Positions 45,805-58,591 of a DNA stretch of 64,000 nt are shown piece by piece. The DNA is taken from contig JACMZG010000008.1 of NCBI GenBank assembly GCA_018340805.1, forward strand, positions 81,977,598-82,041,597, given 5' to 3'. The translations under genes and the position numbers were made by a program. The stretch comes from Microvelia longipes. Taxonomy: Eukaryota; Arthropoda; Insecta; Hemiptera; Veliidae. Below the pieces are notes generated by a model that had not been told where the DNA came from, searched no databases, and worked only from the letters and a program-made list of their open reading frames with translations. The first letter of the stretch is position 1. Each line of letters opens with the position of its first letter.

Positions 45805-46242
45805 ATGTTGACGGTAATGCAATCAACCATTAATTTTGGATTAAAGTGCAACCATAAGTCTGAAATGAAGTCAAAATATTTCACATTTTTCTATTCTCAG
45901 GAGACGAAGAAAGATAATATGTTCTCCCCAGTCAGTTTTACCAGCAGTTTAAGCGGAACTTATCACCACATTTCTCTTTCTCATGCATTTTCAGTTTTTG
46001 GATGCAAATTACGTGCTCGGATGATTTTTGTGACACCAGCTAGACAGAGACGTAGCCTTGGCCTTATGGAAACAGTTAACTCCCACTCCGATCCGATACC
46101 GTTCCGCTATCGTTTTATCCCACTGAGGAAACGACATTACCCAGCAAGACAATTCAACCGGAAACGACTCCAAATATTCCTTTTTTCGACTGTTCAACCA
46201 GGTTCGTTCACCCATACGGTTCATATTTTTCCTATTCTGTGA
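45805..46242 (+). CDS. Hypothetical open frame, 145 codons (weak)
   Basis: I do not recognise the product. The first ATG is at 45805; the frame is open a little further upstream without an ATG. The protein has a His/Ser-rich start and a basic C-terminal half (ARMIFVTPARQRRS, RYRFIPLRKRHYPARQ). The second half is more GC-rich than the surroundings, which may mean an old repeat or exon fragment rather than a gene. No signal peptide or domain is evident, and no intron signals were tested. A 71-codon minus-strand frame overlaps it. It is listed because it is one of the longest frames outside the elements. Confidence 0.15.
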   Translation: MLTVMQSTINFGLKCNHKSEMKSKYFTFFYSQETKKDNMFSPVSFTSSLSGTYHHISLSHAFSVFGCKLRARMIFVTPARQRRSLGLMETVNSHSDPIPFRYRFIPLRKRHYPARQFNRKRLQIFLFSTVQPGSFTHTVHIFPIL

Positions 46243-46254
46243 CTTCTTGATTAA

Positions 46255-46497
46255 TAAATGCTTATTCTAAATCAATAAATTTCATTTTTAATTAGTTAAT
46301 GCTTAGTCAAAGCTTATTATTTATTACTAAATGTTCAGTAAATTTTATCCTTAATTACTAAATGTTCAGTAAATTTTATTCTTGATTAGCAATGCTTAGT
46401 AAATTTTATTTCTCAATTGCTTAATGCTTAGTAAATTTTATTTCTCAATTGCTAAATACTTAGTAAATTTTATTTCTCAATGCTAAATACTTAATTT
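46255..46497. repeat. Minisatellite, about 31-bp unit, about 7 copies
   Basis: Units contain TTAGTAAATTTTATTTCTCA and ATTGCTAAATGC with variants. Confidence 0.88.
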
Positions 46498-46914
46498 AAT
46501 GTAGACTCGACATTAAAATCCTTCTCCCTTATATCAAAAGATGAATCGACTAAATAACAAATTTTAACTAAATCCTCTAATTTTTAGTTGGAGAAGAGTT
46601 ACATTAGCTCTTGGAACTTTGCCCTCTTTAGTTCCCCTTTTCCTCTTTAATTCACAAATCTACAAATTTTATACAAAAGAAAACCAGTTATTTTGGAAAA
46701 GTAGAATGTAGACCAATGAAACATAGACTGAGAGAGAAGAAACGCTAGATTAAATACAGCAACCGCCCAATATAGCTTAGTAGAGCCAGTTTAACCGCAA
46801 TCTATAGTTAATGATGGTTTAAGCAAATCTTCTAAAGGAAAATGAGCTTATCAGGTTACGGTTAATGAAGGGGGGGGTCCGTTTAGTTCGTCATGAGAAG
46901 GATTAGGCAAAAGG
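46498..46914. other. AT-rich intergenic
   Basis: No gene or repeat recognised. Confidence 0.5.
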
Positions 46915-47205
46915 TATGATCGGATTCTGTCAGCCATGACGAGTTTGTACAGTCATGAACGAGTTCTGTCACAGTCATGAACGAGTTCTGTCACAGCCTT
47001 GAACGAGTTCTGGTCACAGCCTGGAACGAGTTTGTCCAGTCATGAACGAGTTCTGTCACAGTCATGAACGAGTTCTGGTCACAGTCCATGAACGAGTTCA
47101 GTCACAGTCATGAACGAGTTCTGTCACAGTCATGAACGAGTTCTGTCCACAGTGAAACGAGTTCTGTCAGCACGATTCTGTCACAGCATGATCGAGTTCC
47201 GTCAC
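46915..47205. repeat. Minisatellite, 22-bp unit, about 13 copies
   Basis: Unit CATGAACGAGTTCTGTCACA plus GT, with one-base gains and losses between copies. Confidence 0.92.
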
Positions 47206-48317
47206 GAAATTTACACTATCCAGGTATAAAAACAGCAAACATATTTTCACATCTAACGAATTTCTTAAGATATGAGTTTTCTTGCGTCTTATGAGGGAAG
47301 TATTCAAACGATTCAACTTAATCTTAATCAATGGCGTGTTATGATAAAATTATACAAGTTTTCATTTATAAATTATTGACATCAAAAGGAAGGTAAGAAA
47401 CAAAACTTTTTCTTTCTTTTATACACAATTCTTTTAGTAAGTAGGCCACGTTGTTGAGCCCTTTATGCTAACTCCTTCAGATAGTGTCTCAAGATAGTGT
47501 CTACGTTATGCTTTCTAGTGCCGGCATTTTGCCGGCACATCATAATAGATCGCAATAAATGCCAGTCATCACAATAAATGTATCGATACGATGACTCTTA
47601 CAATGTCACAACCAAAAATAAACAAATTTATTCTTAACAATTAAGAAAATGAGATCGTAAACTGTAAACAGAAGAAATCAACCCAAAATACAAACGAGAT
47701 TTAAATACCTGTCTGCACAAAGTATTTTCGGATGACAGAATATAATTTACGCTCACATGACCTAAAAAAAATCCAAAATATATCGACGGACTGATCGCTT
47801 TATCACAACCCCTCTATCACTTTGTCCTAGAGAAGTAAGTATTTCTATTTTTCCCAAAATCATTTTTCTTTTACATTTATCAATATTAATATCTTAACCT
47901 CTTTTACTTTTCCTTTATTTTATTTTTGTTTATTCCTTGATCCGCTTTAACGATTCTTCTTAGTGGTATTATTTGTTATTGTTCATTTATTTCAGTGCTT
48001 TATGGATCATGATTTACGACCCCAAAATATCCCAGGGCCATTTGTTAATCAGTTACCTAAATCTAATAGAGAAAAACTACGATATCTAGTCTCAATACGG
48101 CCTAGACGGGTCGTGACCATACCCTTACTATGCCATTCAACTATTCTTTATTATTTATAATATTTTCAAAATATTTATTTTCTTCTGTTCAGAAATAAAA
48201 TATATACGGTCCGATTCAACGATTGAGTTTGGTAAAAGTCGATAAAACTACCAAACAAGACATGACTTCTGGTCATTCTCAACCAAATTATCAATACATA
48301 CTGGTTTTAATTTTTAA
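47206..48317. other. AT-rich intergenic with a GC hairpin
   Basis: GTGCCGGCA (47518-47526) pairs perfectly with 47530-47538. A 65-codon frame at 47963-48160 has no family resemblance. Otherwise nothing. Confidence 0.5.
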
Positions 48318-48800
48318 AAAATCGGGTACGGGGTATAATAGGTAAAAGTACAATAAATGAAACAAGCTTAAAGATTTACATTCAATTCAATATCTAGACA
48401 AATCACAGCATATTTGACAAAAGCAAAAAGTAACAAGTCTAAACATTTAAAAACGATTTTTAGTTGTTTTCTAGAGAAAGAGTAAGGCAACCCTGAGAGT
48501 CAAATATTATCTCGATTAGTGCCAACATGTCTGTCTCCTTTACTAGCCATTTCCACCCCAATTATAAACCTTTTACCGAATGGAATCGCTTTTAAAGCCA
48601 AAATAATCAATCTAAATATTACTATTTTATAACTTTTCCTCATATATACCGTCATTTATAAGTATTGTGTTATAAATAACACATATCATATTTATAAAAT
48701 TGTGTTATGAAAAAAAAACCGAAAGCGGATAAATCACCTAAATTATCCGTTTCAGAATTAGTACGTTACTACGCTGTTGTAGATTACTAATAACATCAAA
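48318..48800. repeat. DR-1 fragments
   Basis: AAAAAATCGGGTACGGGGTA at about 48318 (plus strand, 5' end only). At about 48645-48760 there is minus-strand 3' module sequence (ACCGTCATTTATAAGTATTG, CCGTTTCAG). Confidence 0.6.
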
Positions 48801-50335
48801 CAACAAATTCCGTCTTTTCCACAAGAATATCTATATTTAAATAGCAGAGCCGGCTTTCGGATTTCGCCATCAACTGTGCCGGAAAGGTGAGTCTCTATAT
48901 GTTGTCCAAAATCTCCGTTAAGGGCTTGAAGCAGACTGTTAAGGCCAGAAGTTTGTCAGAAGTTTTTAATGCCTCCTAAATGGTTTTTACCTAGTTGTCT
49001 GTTTGAATGTGTTTTATCATCGTAGCTCCTAGAGTATTTATGCTGGAGAGTTGAAACTTTGTACAAAAATCAGTCTATAAGTGCTATCCGGACAATATTT
49101 TTTACGTCATTAACCCGCAATAAAGGTTATTTATTATTAGGAATCCTAGTAGGTTATGACTTTCTGTACCGTATTCAATCATTGGAAATTAAAATACAAC
49201 AAATGATGAACAAAAACATATTATCAATAAAATTTATTTTTAAGGCTAATGAAGTGAAAAAATGAGGCTATAAATTAATCAACAGTATTAAGAATAATAC
49301 ATAAATAATAATTCAATTAAGAGATATTACTAAAAAATCGTAATAAAGTAAAAAAAAAGTAGAAGGGAAGAAAAGAAGGTATGGAAAGTAAAATTAGAAA
49401 ATAGCATAAATAACAGGAACCAAGCCTAGAAGAAATAAAAAAGTAAAGAATCATTAAAAAAATGACTATTTATCTCATCAGGAATGCAATATAATACCGT
49501 GATACTCTAAAGCAATAAATAATAACTATTTTGCGTCAAAATAATCGAATCCTTTCACGACTGAATCGGCCTTGTTTTTTCACACAACAATCAGTACTGG
49601 GACAAAGAAAGTAGGTTTAGCGACCCCATGGGTAATAAAATAGACAAAAATACATTCAATGAATAAATACGAACAAATGAGTATAAAAATAAAATATATA
49701 AAAGACAAAATAATACTTTTTTTTAATTGCAATAATAATTAAGAATATAATGCACTAATTGCAATATTCAATAAATATTTTTTTATTAAAACCTAGTATT
49801 AAAATGCGATAGGGATAAATAGGTTGTCATAATCATTATCTCTTAAAGCGGTATAAAATAGTAAAACTAATTTTCTGTCTCTCGACACTTATGGGATATC
49901 ACACATGTTTTAAAAAAGTGAATCAAATTTTCTGGCTCTCCAGAAACTTTTTTTAACTTTTTTAAACTTTTTTTAACCAAAAAAAAGGTTAAGCTATAAT
50001 AGGAGTAAAGTAATATATAAACCAAGTAAATATGGTTTACTTGAAAAAAAAATTACACTAATTGTAAACATTTTATATTAAAAAGTAAAAAAGCAACGCA
50101 TTAAAAAAATAATGTCGAGAACCGTACATAATTTGTTAACATTTACAAAGGTAAAACAAGATGGCTGCGCCCAAAGAAAATTTGGGCTAACTCCCTGGTG
50201 GACAAAATGTGAACTACATGGCATGTCTGACAAAAATAGCTACTTTGTTTCCCTATTTAGTTTGTATATTACTTTAAATAGGAGGTTAGACTCTGGCATG
50301 ATACATCACAAGCTACAATTATAGTAAAACCAAGA
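48801..50335. other. AT-rich intergenic, no gene seen
   Basis: Frames of about 70 codons at 49059 and 50112 show no recognisable domain. Confidence 0.5.
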
Positions 50336-50835
50336 AGTATAACACCTTGGTATAACAATGAGTATAACACCTTGGTATAACAATGAGTATAACACCTTGT
50401 AAACCTTGTACAATGATAACACCTGGTACAACAATGAGTATAAACACCAATGAGTACCTAAACAATGAGTATAAACCTTGTTTAACAATGAGTATAACCT
50501 TGGTACAAACAATGAGTACAACACCTTGGTATAACAAGTATACACCTTGTTATAACAATGAGTATAAACCTTGTACAACAATGAGTAACACCTTGTTAAC
50601 AATGAGTAACACTGGTAACAATGAGTATAACACCTTGGTACAACAATGAGTATAACACCTTGGTATAACAATGAGTATAACACCTTGGTACAACAACCCT
50701 ATATAACAATGAGATATAACATTGTATAACATGAGTATAACACCTTGGTACAACAATGAGTACAACACCTTGGTATAACAATGAGTATAACACCTTGTAT
50801 AACAGATATTGGTATAACACCTGGTATAACAATGA
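50336..50835. repeat. Minisatellite, 25-bp unit, about 20 copies
   Basis: Unit ACAATGAGTATAACACCTTG plus GTATA. Copies differ mainly by small deletions. Several Tyr/Leu/Ile-rich frames on the minus strand and one on the plus strand are translations of the repeat, not genes. Confidence 0.94.
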
Positions 50836-50931
50836 GTATAAGAAAGAGCCTACGCTCTTGTACCTATTCCCTTCAAACCAATACCAATGTACTTTTAACT
50901 GACATAATATAACACATCTGGGAACTGCATG

Positions 50932-51214
50932 ATGGCGGTAAGAGAGCACCACTCGTCTCTGGTAAAAACTTCATACTATATTCTCCAGAATTAATTAAAG
51001 GTCAGAGTGAGTTCAGGCTCTGTCGGCTCCCTGATGAGTTAGAAGTAACGAATCAAAGTGGGACATGAGATTATGTCGAGCCATCAATGATGACGAATGT
51101 CAAATGATGGAACAGTTCCCACATGTAGCCTTGCATTTTACTAGTTACATTTCTAGGTGTCTCTCGCACATTATATTGTGTCAACTATACATGCTTTGCA
51201 AACTCGGTACTATC
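50932..51214 (+). repeat. DR-2 dispersed repeat, copy 2
   Basis: Co-linear with 17452-17728 and in the same orientation. The longest exact shared block includes CCATCAATGATGACGAATGT. Confidence 0.85.
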
Positions 51215-52842
51215 AAATGGTATGTACTTTTAACTCTTTGACAACTCGAGGAGCCATATAACATAAAAATGTTATAAAATATAATTAACAAATTGAAATA
51301 TAAAAATACGTCTACGATTTGTAAAAATAAAAACAAGACTAAAAAATAACTTACGAATTGAAGTATTATGAAGGATATTTTAAAATTGGCACTCACCTGT
51401 AAAAAAATTAAATAGAAATAATAAAATTGATAAATTCAATGAAGTATACAAGGAGATGTAAATAAATAAATGTACCTAAATAAAGCATTAGGATAATAAT
51501 GTATATAAAGTAGGACAGGTAAGAGAATACCACTAAGGTAACAATACTGATACTAAGTAAACAGACGGACTGGAAATATCAGAAATATATAATTAAACAT
51601 AAAACACTACAGATAAAAAATTAAAAATATAAATAAGTTAAATAATTTAGCACATAAATCATCACATGTATATCAATTAATAAAGTTAATACATGGTGAA
51701 ATATATTAAATAATAATAATATAATACCAATAATAATAAATCAATAATATATATACATATTATTTATATTATTTATTATAAAATAAAGAAATATAATAAT
51801 AATAATTATAAAATTAAAGAGACTAAATATAGAAAAATCAAAGTAAAAAAAGAAAATTAATGAGTAAAAAGAAATTAACAATACATAAATATAAAAAAAT
51901 AGGTAAAAATATAGTAAAAAGAAATAAAAAAGAGATCAACTCAGTGAGTAATAAAATAAATAAATAAATGATTTAAGTAAGAAATCAAACTTTCTATTTC
52001 TCAAGAAAAAACGAGAAACAAAGGGAGAATGGGCAAAATATCAAAATCAGTAAAACTAAATCACATCAAACATTCTGTCAAAATTCGTTATAAGATAAGA
52101 AATAGAAACAACCAAATAAGAACAAGGCGAGAAGAAAGGAAAGCTGAAGTAACAGAACGCTGAGAAGATTTATAGGAGCTAAAATTTAATAGATTTAAAA
52201 AATGCGATCTCTACAAAATCTAGTAAAGTTCTTGTTAGAGTGACCACACAGAGAGACTTTTTCAAATTTAATAAGCTCCTTTTCACTTTTTAAAAGAGTT
52301 TAAACAATGGACCAATAAAAGATAAGTAGAAAATAGCGTTGGAATTTATGGGAAAAAAAATATCGATTTTGCGCTGCCATTTATGGCTAATTGGAAACAG
52401 TGTTGGTCGTGAAGGATAGAGTAAAAGTATTGAATGTGGGAGAAGAAAAAGACCTGTTGAATATTAATGTTAACAAATAAAACACTATTTATAAGACTCG
52501 AAACTGAACAGTGAAATCATAAAGTATTAGCGTCCGGGTAAAAGAAACATTAAAAATCAAAATAAAAATATAATCTTATTTTTGTCGTGTAACTTAGTCC
52601 AAGTATGGGACTAAACTCATTTATCATTAAACAAATAAAATAAAAACATTATGGGGTTTAAGTTTTGTACTCTACATTCATAGTTTACAAATGTAGAAAA
52701 AGCATAAATAGTATGTATTTAGACATACATAGATGAATACATAAAGCAAATGAGGCTTAAATAATATATAACTCATTTAACAACTTTTAAGAAAGATTAA
52801 AATGTAAGACATTTGAAATGATTACATTCATTCAAAGTTTTG
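51215..52842. other. AT-rich intergenic, no gene seen
   Basis: Very A-rich from about 51500 to 52000. Nothing recognised. Confidence 0.5.
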
Positions 52843-52875
52843 CTGTCGATACTTGATATCGACAGCAAGTATCAC
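52843..52875. repeat. Short hairpin related to the one at 53523
   Basis: CTGTCGATACTTGATATCGACAG is nearly self-complementary. The sequence after it (GCAAGTATC...) resembles the right arm of the hairpin at 53523-53606. Confidence 0.7.
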
Positions 52876-52903
52876 CGGCAACTAATTCTTATCTCGGCTG
52901 AAC

Positions 52904-53400
52904 TTCGGTATACGGTGCACCCTGTTATCAATACTATAGATCGATATATTTTTAGTTTAGAGAAGTGACGTAGGAATAATCGATATATGCCTTTTCTTTT
53001 ACGTTTATGAACATATTTTATTATTTTTTTAATGTTTTTTTGTTGTTTGTGTTTTTTTTATTTGTTGTAAAATGGTTTATAACTATTTTCATATTTTTTT
53101 TATGTTTTTATAATGTTTTAACTATGTTTTTATAAGAATAATCGATGATACACCACATCTAATTTTATGTTACGCGTATTTTTTTACGTATTTTTGTGTT
53201 TGTTATTTTCAGGTTTTTTATTATATTTTTGTTGTTATGTTTTCATTTATTTTTTGTATGGTTTTTTTTAATATTATAATTATAATTAATAATTTAACGA
53301 CGCTGCTTACCTTTTAAGTGCTCAGTTCTTGTTTACGTGTCGCGTAACTAAAAAATATATCGATATATAGTATTGATAACAGGGTGCACCGTATACCGAA
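52904..53400. mobile_element. TIR element, 497 bp, about 54-bp inverted repeats
   Basis: Left arm 52904-52957 and right arm 53346-53400 are near-exact reverse complements (outer TTCGGTATACGGTGCACCCT). The interior is T-rich without a transposase. This is a non-autonomous DNA transposon by structure. The TSD is unclear: TA inside the repeat (TACGGTGCACCCTG) is one option. Confidence 0.8.
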
Positions 53401-53522
53401 GATTTACCCTTATCTCTATTTTTTTTAAGCCTTCAAAAGGAAAATAAGCTGATGAGATTGGAGTCTATTTGGGTCCCATGGGGGAAGAAGCAGGTAGTAC
53501 TTTTACAAGGGAGTTACTTACT

Positions 53523-53606
53523 AATTGAAGAATCAGGTACTGTCGATACTTGCTGCTAGATTTTCATATTCAACAGCAAGTATCGACGGTAGCTGATTAT
53601 TCAATT
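53523..53606. repeat. 84-nt hairpin, 33-bp stem (pre-miRNA-sized)
   Basis: Arms 53523-53555 and 53574-53606 pair at 30 of 33 positions around an 18-nt loop. A related sequence lies at 52843. Size and pairing are like a microRNA precursor, but a MITE remnant is at least as likely. Confidence 0.75.
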
Positions 53607-53731
53607 GCTTCTTCAACTTGCTGTAAATACACGTTTTTAAATTACTTATTAACCGCGAAGGTATCTTTCCTTTTAACCAGGAATAAAAAATAAAATAATA
53701 AATGACCACATATGTAAACATAAATAATGTT

Positions 53732-54032
53732 AAGTAAACGCAGTATAAACTAAAATTTAAAATAAACATTATTTAGAGTGAATTTTCTGTCATAAGTGAA
53801 CACGTTATAGAATAAAATTAAAATAAAATTTAAAATAAACATTATTTAGAGTGAAATTTCTAGCCATAAGTAAACGCAGAATAAAATAAACATTATTTAG
53901 ACTGAATTTTCAGCCATAGGTAAACGCGTTATAGAATAAAATTAAAATAAATTTCATTGAGAGTGAAATTTCTAGCCATAAGTAAACGCAGTATAAAATT
54001 TAAAATAAACATTATTTAGAGTGGAATTTTCT
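53732..54032. repeat. Minisatellite, about 64-bp unit, 4-5 copies
   Basis: Units contain AAATAAACATTATTTAGAGT, CATAAGTAAACGC and ATAGAATAAAATTAAAAT in that order. Confidence 0.9.
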
Positions 54033-54682
54033 AGAATGGAAAACAACTTATAACATCAATACTGATAAAAAATTAATTAAAAATCATTCATCCATGAAAA
54101 ACTTATAAATTGCCAGTCAAAAGACGGCATATTAGATTTGGGATAGAAATTGGTCCACGAGTACAGTGATTCTACCTCGTGTCGAGTGGTTTAGGAGGCG
54201 GGTTTCCACACAACACGATACTGTCCAGTTTTCACTTTCAACTCAAGTCAAGAGAAAATACCATAACTGACCATTCAACACCGGTCATTAATAAACAGAA
54301 TGCATCCTTACAACACGCAACACTGGACGTAAACAAACATTACGACAAAACTGTTAATAAATACTTGTTTAATAACACTGCCTTCCAGTCATTATTAAAT
54401 AATGACTCAACAATTATTATTTTTTATCAGGTAGCTATTTATTACTACGCGAATTTACAAAGGGAAAATGAGCTAATGAGACAGAAGGGGAGGTTATTTT
54501 TTCGAAGAAGTGATTTTTGGTTTATTATTATAATAACAAATATATACATTTTTTTAGCGAATTTCCTTTGGAAATAAAATTCGCTAATGGGATAGGCGTC
54601 ATGTCGGAAGTCGAACCTCGTACCACTACACGAATCCGTTTCAGAGGTCCATAATGACGAAAACATACATATCGCGAGAATT
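54033..54682. other. Intergenic; weak 132-codon frame
   Basis: A frame at 54179-54577 has no recognised family and ends in a hydrophobic AT-driven stretch. On the minus strand near 54610 a B-box-like GGTTCGACTTCC occurs without a clear A box. Confidence 0.3.
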
Positions 54683-54895
54683 TAAATATATATATATATA
54701 TATTAATATATATATATAATATATATAATAATATATATAATATATATATATATATATATAAATAATTGAATGTATGCTCATTCAAAGATAAAAACATGGA
54801 ACACAAGTTAGTCTTATATGTGGCAACATGCGTGCCAAAATGTACTTTTGGCACGCATAAAAGTAAAAATATATAAACAAATAAATATATAATAT

Positions 54896-54955
<60 letters not shown>

Positions 54956-54964
54956 ATATATAAT
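54683..54964. repeat. AT microsatellites with a DR-1 middle fragment between
   Basis: (TA)n at about 54683-54760 and 54889-54964. Between them, ACAAGTTAGTCTTATATGTG resembles the middle of DR-1. Confidence 0.8.
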
Positions 54965-55387
54965 GAACATATATACAATATATAATTACATATATATCAT
55001 CATTATATTAAATAATGAAAACAGCTGATCATGAGTTTGATTAATATCAGATGCAATAAGTACATTCACCTTGATGCAAGTTGAAAAATATTACAAACCA
55101 TTCCTAATCTGCAAGGGATACAGTGGTTTGAAAGATACAACAAAGATAGTGTCAAAAATATAACACTATCGACCGAAACAACGTTTTATTTAGTTAACGA
55201 TATCGATGGTTATCACACGTTTAAACAAGTTTAAAGATTAACGATTCTAGATTTTATTGGACAAATCTGATATAACAGCAAATAAATGCTACTATGTAAA
55301 ATCAATTCTACTATAAGCACTTCTAGTTTTATGATAGGTTTAAAATTGTGGATCTCAACCTGTTTCTTTTTCGACTACCTGAATAGT
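54965..55387. other. AT-rich intergenic
   Basis: Nothing recognised. Confidence 0.5.
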
Positions 55388-55490
55388 TTTCACAAAGTTG
55401 CCTGTATGTTTGTGCGTTAGTGTCTGAAGTGAGGATGAATCCTATGTGGTGAGGAAAAAATCCGAGGTACCCTGTACCAGAATTTGGTGA
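55388..55490 (-). repeat. DR-1 fragment (minus strand)
   Basis: The reverse complement begins at the CAGGGTACCTCGGATTTTTT-like 5' end and continues to sequence with the ACAAAGTTG...TGTATG tract seen in other DR-1 copies. Confidence 0.6.
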
Positions 55491-56094
55491 CAATGACGTA
55501 GTGGCTGAATTTACTTGCTTAAGTTGCTAATTTACCCGCACTTTTTTACCAATTCCAACATTGCTCAGTTCAGTCACTATTTGTCGTAGTGACTTGAATT
55601 TTACACACACTCACCAAATTATGTTGATGAGTCTAGCTTCCTTTGATTTTCCACACCAAATTATATAGTTTATTGAAAAAAAAAACTATGCTAGACAAAT
55701 TCTGAAGGTTTTCAACATAAAGCAAATCAAATTTGGTGCGATTATGATAAAAAAAGCCGCTGGCCGCTGGTTAAGAGAATACAATTGAATTCATGCAAGG
55801 TACATAGGTAAACATAATGAAGTGAAAACAAGATAAGATAACGAACCTAAAGATCCAAGGTCAATTAAAACAAGAGGCCTTAAGCCTCTTGGCCGCTCTG
55901 AGGTCAACAGTTTATCACTAATTTATTTGGAAATACTCAAATAATGTAGCAATGTAGTAATATGACAACCTAATACTAGACAACCTAATACAGTAGACGC
56001 GCGACCACTGGCAAGCGCAGGGCAACCAGCTCCAACGACGCGTAGCGACCTCAAGATCGTAGATCTTAAGTTTTTTTTTTTAACTTTTACTCAT
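55491..56094. other. Intergenic, no gene seen
   Basis: Slightly higher GC at 55970-56060; nothing recognised. Confidence 0.5.
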
Positions 56095-56240
56095 TCATAC
56101 CGTATAGATATATAGGATAAGTATTGTGTTAGCAAAAAAATTCGAAACCAGGATGTCCCCGGAATTATCAGTATCATGTGTTTTTCAGAACTCCTGAGTG
56201 ATTTTCACAACGTTGTCTGTCTGTATGTGTGTGTGCTTAT
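56095..56240 (-). repeat. DR-1 3' module (minus strand)
   Basis: From ACCGTATAGATATATAGGAT through AAACCAGGATGTCCCCGGAA and CTCCTGAGTGATTTTCACAA to a TGTATGTGTGTGTGC tract. This is the reverse complement of the end of the copy at 35323-36080. Confidence 0.8.
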
Positions 56241-57302
56241 ATTTTTTTATATTTCGTAAGTTGTGTTTATATTCACTACCTAAGCATAATGTCCGGATGA
56301 AATTAAGAATTCAGTAAAAAGATGGGGCAGTCTTAAAGAAGATTCAAGAAGATTTTTAGAAAAATTGAGTCTTATCCCCATTCTTAGAAGAGCAACCGTA
56401 AGCGGCAGGGTGCTAATAGAATTATGAAATTATAATGTAATGTTAAAGATGTATCGAGAACACTGAGGGCGTATTTCGGGCAGCGAACCTAAGAATTGTA
56501 ATGTTAATAACGAGTGATTAAAAAAACATAGCTATAAAAACAAATTCATCAAATAAAGACATGTTAGAAACCTATCATTTCCTAGTAAAAATGCGATTTA
56601 AATGTCATCTTTAAATCTTTATAGCTTCATTTAAAGTTAATAAAATGTAGCGGACTGTAACGATCTTACATCTTGTAAACATGTCTGTACTTTGTTTACT
56701 CCCTCGATACTTGGACAAGTTAAGCTCTCTAAAAGGCAGCCGACCGAATCCTTCGTGTAACTTACTTTCATCACGAGGACTTAAATTTTCCTTTCAATTA
56801 GCCTTTCAACAGGGGGCTCGTGTCCGGCTAAGTACTGGGTGCTTTCCCTACTTAACCTCATCATGACCAAGCTCTTAGTAAACTAAATACTTTGAGAAGT
56901 TCTTCAACTTAGTGATTTCTAAAAAGACCAAAATAATAAGTGAACAGAAATTTATCTTTGAACAAACGTTTTTCTTGATCTTTTTTATTTGATGGGCCCA
57001 ATGAGTGATGATCTCTAGGGCTCCTTCACGTCACAGCTCAAAGAAAAATAGATAAGATACAAAAAATAAGATATAAGAATAATAAGAAAAAAAGCTAAAC
57101 TAAAATAATATAAGACCAAGAAGATCCAAAGTAGATACTTGGAAGTTAGATCCAAGTTACACCCAAGAAGAACACAGGAAACACAACTAAAATACTATAA
57201 TAAAAGACTTGTATGAGGCCCCTACATTAAATAAGATTATAAAGATTAAAAATAATCTTTTATTATTTTTTAATAACTTTAGAACTTTATTTGGACTGTT
57301 TT
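56241..57302. other. AT-rich intergenic, no gene seen
   Basis: A 61-codon frame at 56681 has no family resemblance. Confidence 0.5.
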
Positions 57303-57460
57303 AAATTGTGATATCAATTAAATTAACAAAAACTTCAGTCCTTTTTTATTAAAATTTATTGAAAATAAAAACAAAAGGGCGAAAGCTCTTCGTGAATTTA
57401 TTTTCAATAAATGTTAATAAAAGGACTGAGTCTTCGTTAATTTAATTGATATCACAATTT
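57303..57460. repeat. 158-bp hairpin (MITE-like)
   Basis: AAATTGTGATATCAATTAAA at the left pairs with the complementary right end, with pairing continuing through AGTCCTTTT/AAAAGGACT and TTTATTGAAAATAAA. The centre carries AAAGGGCGAAAGCTCTTC. Confidence 0.85.
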
Positions 57461-57504
57461 AAATTTTAATTATTACAATTTAAATTATTATTTTTTGATT
57501 AAAA

Positions 57505-58010
57505 TAATAAAAACTTAGATAAGGCCCCACAACATAAAATAAGAAACACATCTAAAATATAATAATAAAACTAAGATAAGGCCGCGACATAAAATAAGAA
57601 CTCATCTAATATATAAAATAAGATAATATAAATAATATTAGATAAATAATAACTAAGATAAGGCCGCGACATAAATAAGAAACTCATCTAATATAATAAA
57701 ACTAAGATATGGCCCCGCGAATAAAATAAGAAACACATCTAAATATAATAATAAAACTAAGATAAGGCCCCGCGACATAAAATAAGAAACACCTAAATAT
57801 TATAAAATAAGATAAGGTCCCGCGACATAAAATAAGAAAATATCAGATATAATAAAAATAAGATAAACCGCGAATAATAAGAAATACAACTAATATAATA
57901 TAAAAACTAAGATCCCGCGACATAAAATAAGAACATCTAAATATAATATAAAAAAGATAAGGCAATAAATAAATACAACTGAAATAAGATATGGACCCGC
58001 GACATAAATA
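57505..58010. repeat. Minisatellite array A, about 55-bp unit
   Basis: Unit: ACTAAGATAAGGCCCCGCGA, then CATAAAATAAGAAACACATC, then TAAAATATAATAATAAA. About nine copies with frequent short deletions. Confidence 0.92.
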
Positions 58011-58591
58011 TGATTAAATTATTTGACTTAAAAATCTTATTTATCTTTTATCTAATGACTTTCCTTAAAAGATTAAGATAGGATCCATCAAAAAATGAGG
58101 CTTTAAATATTTACTCAGCAAGAATAATATTAAAAAATATATATCAGTTAAAATAAATAATTAATAATAATCATTAATTAATAGTTAAAATAAATAATCA
58201 GTTAAATTAACTCATTAAGTAAATATCTTATTCCTTTAAATTTAAGCCAGATGTTAGTATCATCTTAAAGTTACATATTTATCGGCAATGAATAATAAAC
58301 ATGATTATTACAATAATTCCTTTATGCTAATGTAAACTGATTTAAATAACTAGCTGAATATCACAAAGGCAAAAATTGGGCATTAATTAAAACCAATATT
58401 AGAAGAAAAATGTTGTCACAGTTAATTAGTGGGGGAGACGTCAGTTCATTAACAACCGTAAATGAACTATCTACGCGAAAATTCGTGGCCTATTATTAAT
58501 GAACAAGACCAAAACGGTTTTAAACCCAAAAGAATACGAAATTTATCACAAACATCATGAAACAGGATGAATGAACGTGAAATAGGAATTA
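58011..58591. repeat. Spacer A of the duplicated array
   Basis: About 580 bp of single-copy-looking AT-rich sequence, repeated almost exactly at 59301-59861. Landmarks: GTTAATTAGTGGGGGAGACG and TTCGTGGCCTATTATTA. No gene. Confidence 0.9.

Noticed and set aside
50306..50952. Several Tyr/Leu/Ile-rich frames over 50306-50952
   Set aside because: They are direct translations of the 25-bp minisatellite in different frames.
54590..54640. tRNA-derived SINE on the minus strand
   Set aside because: A B-box-like GGTTCGACTTCC occurs, but there is no A box at proper distance and no tail.
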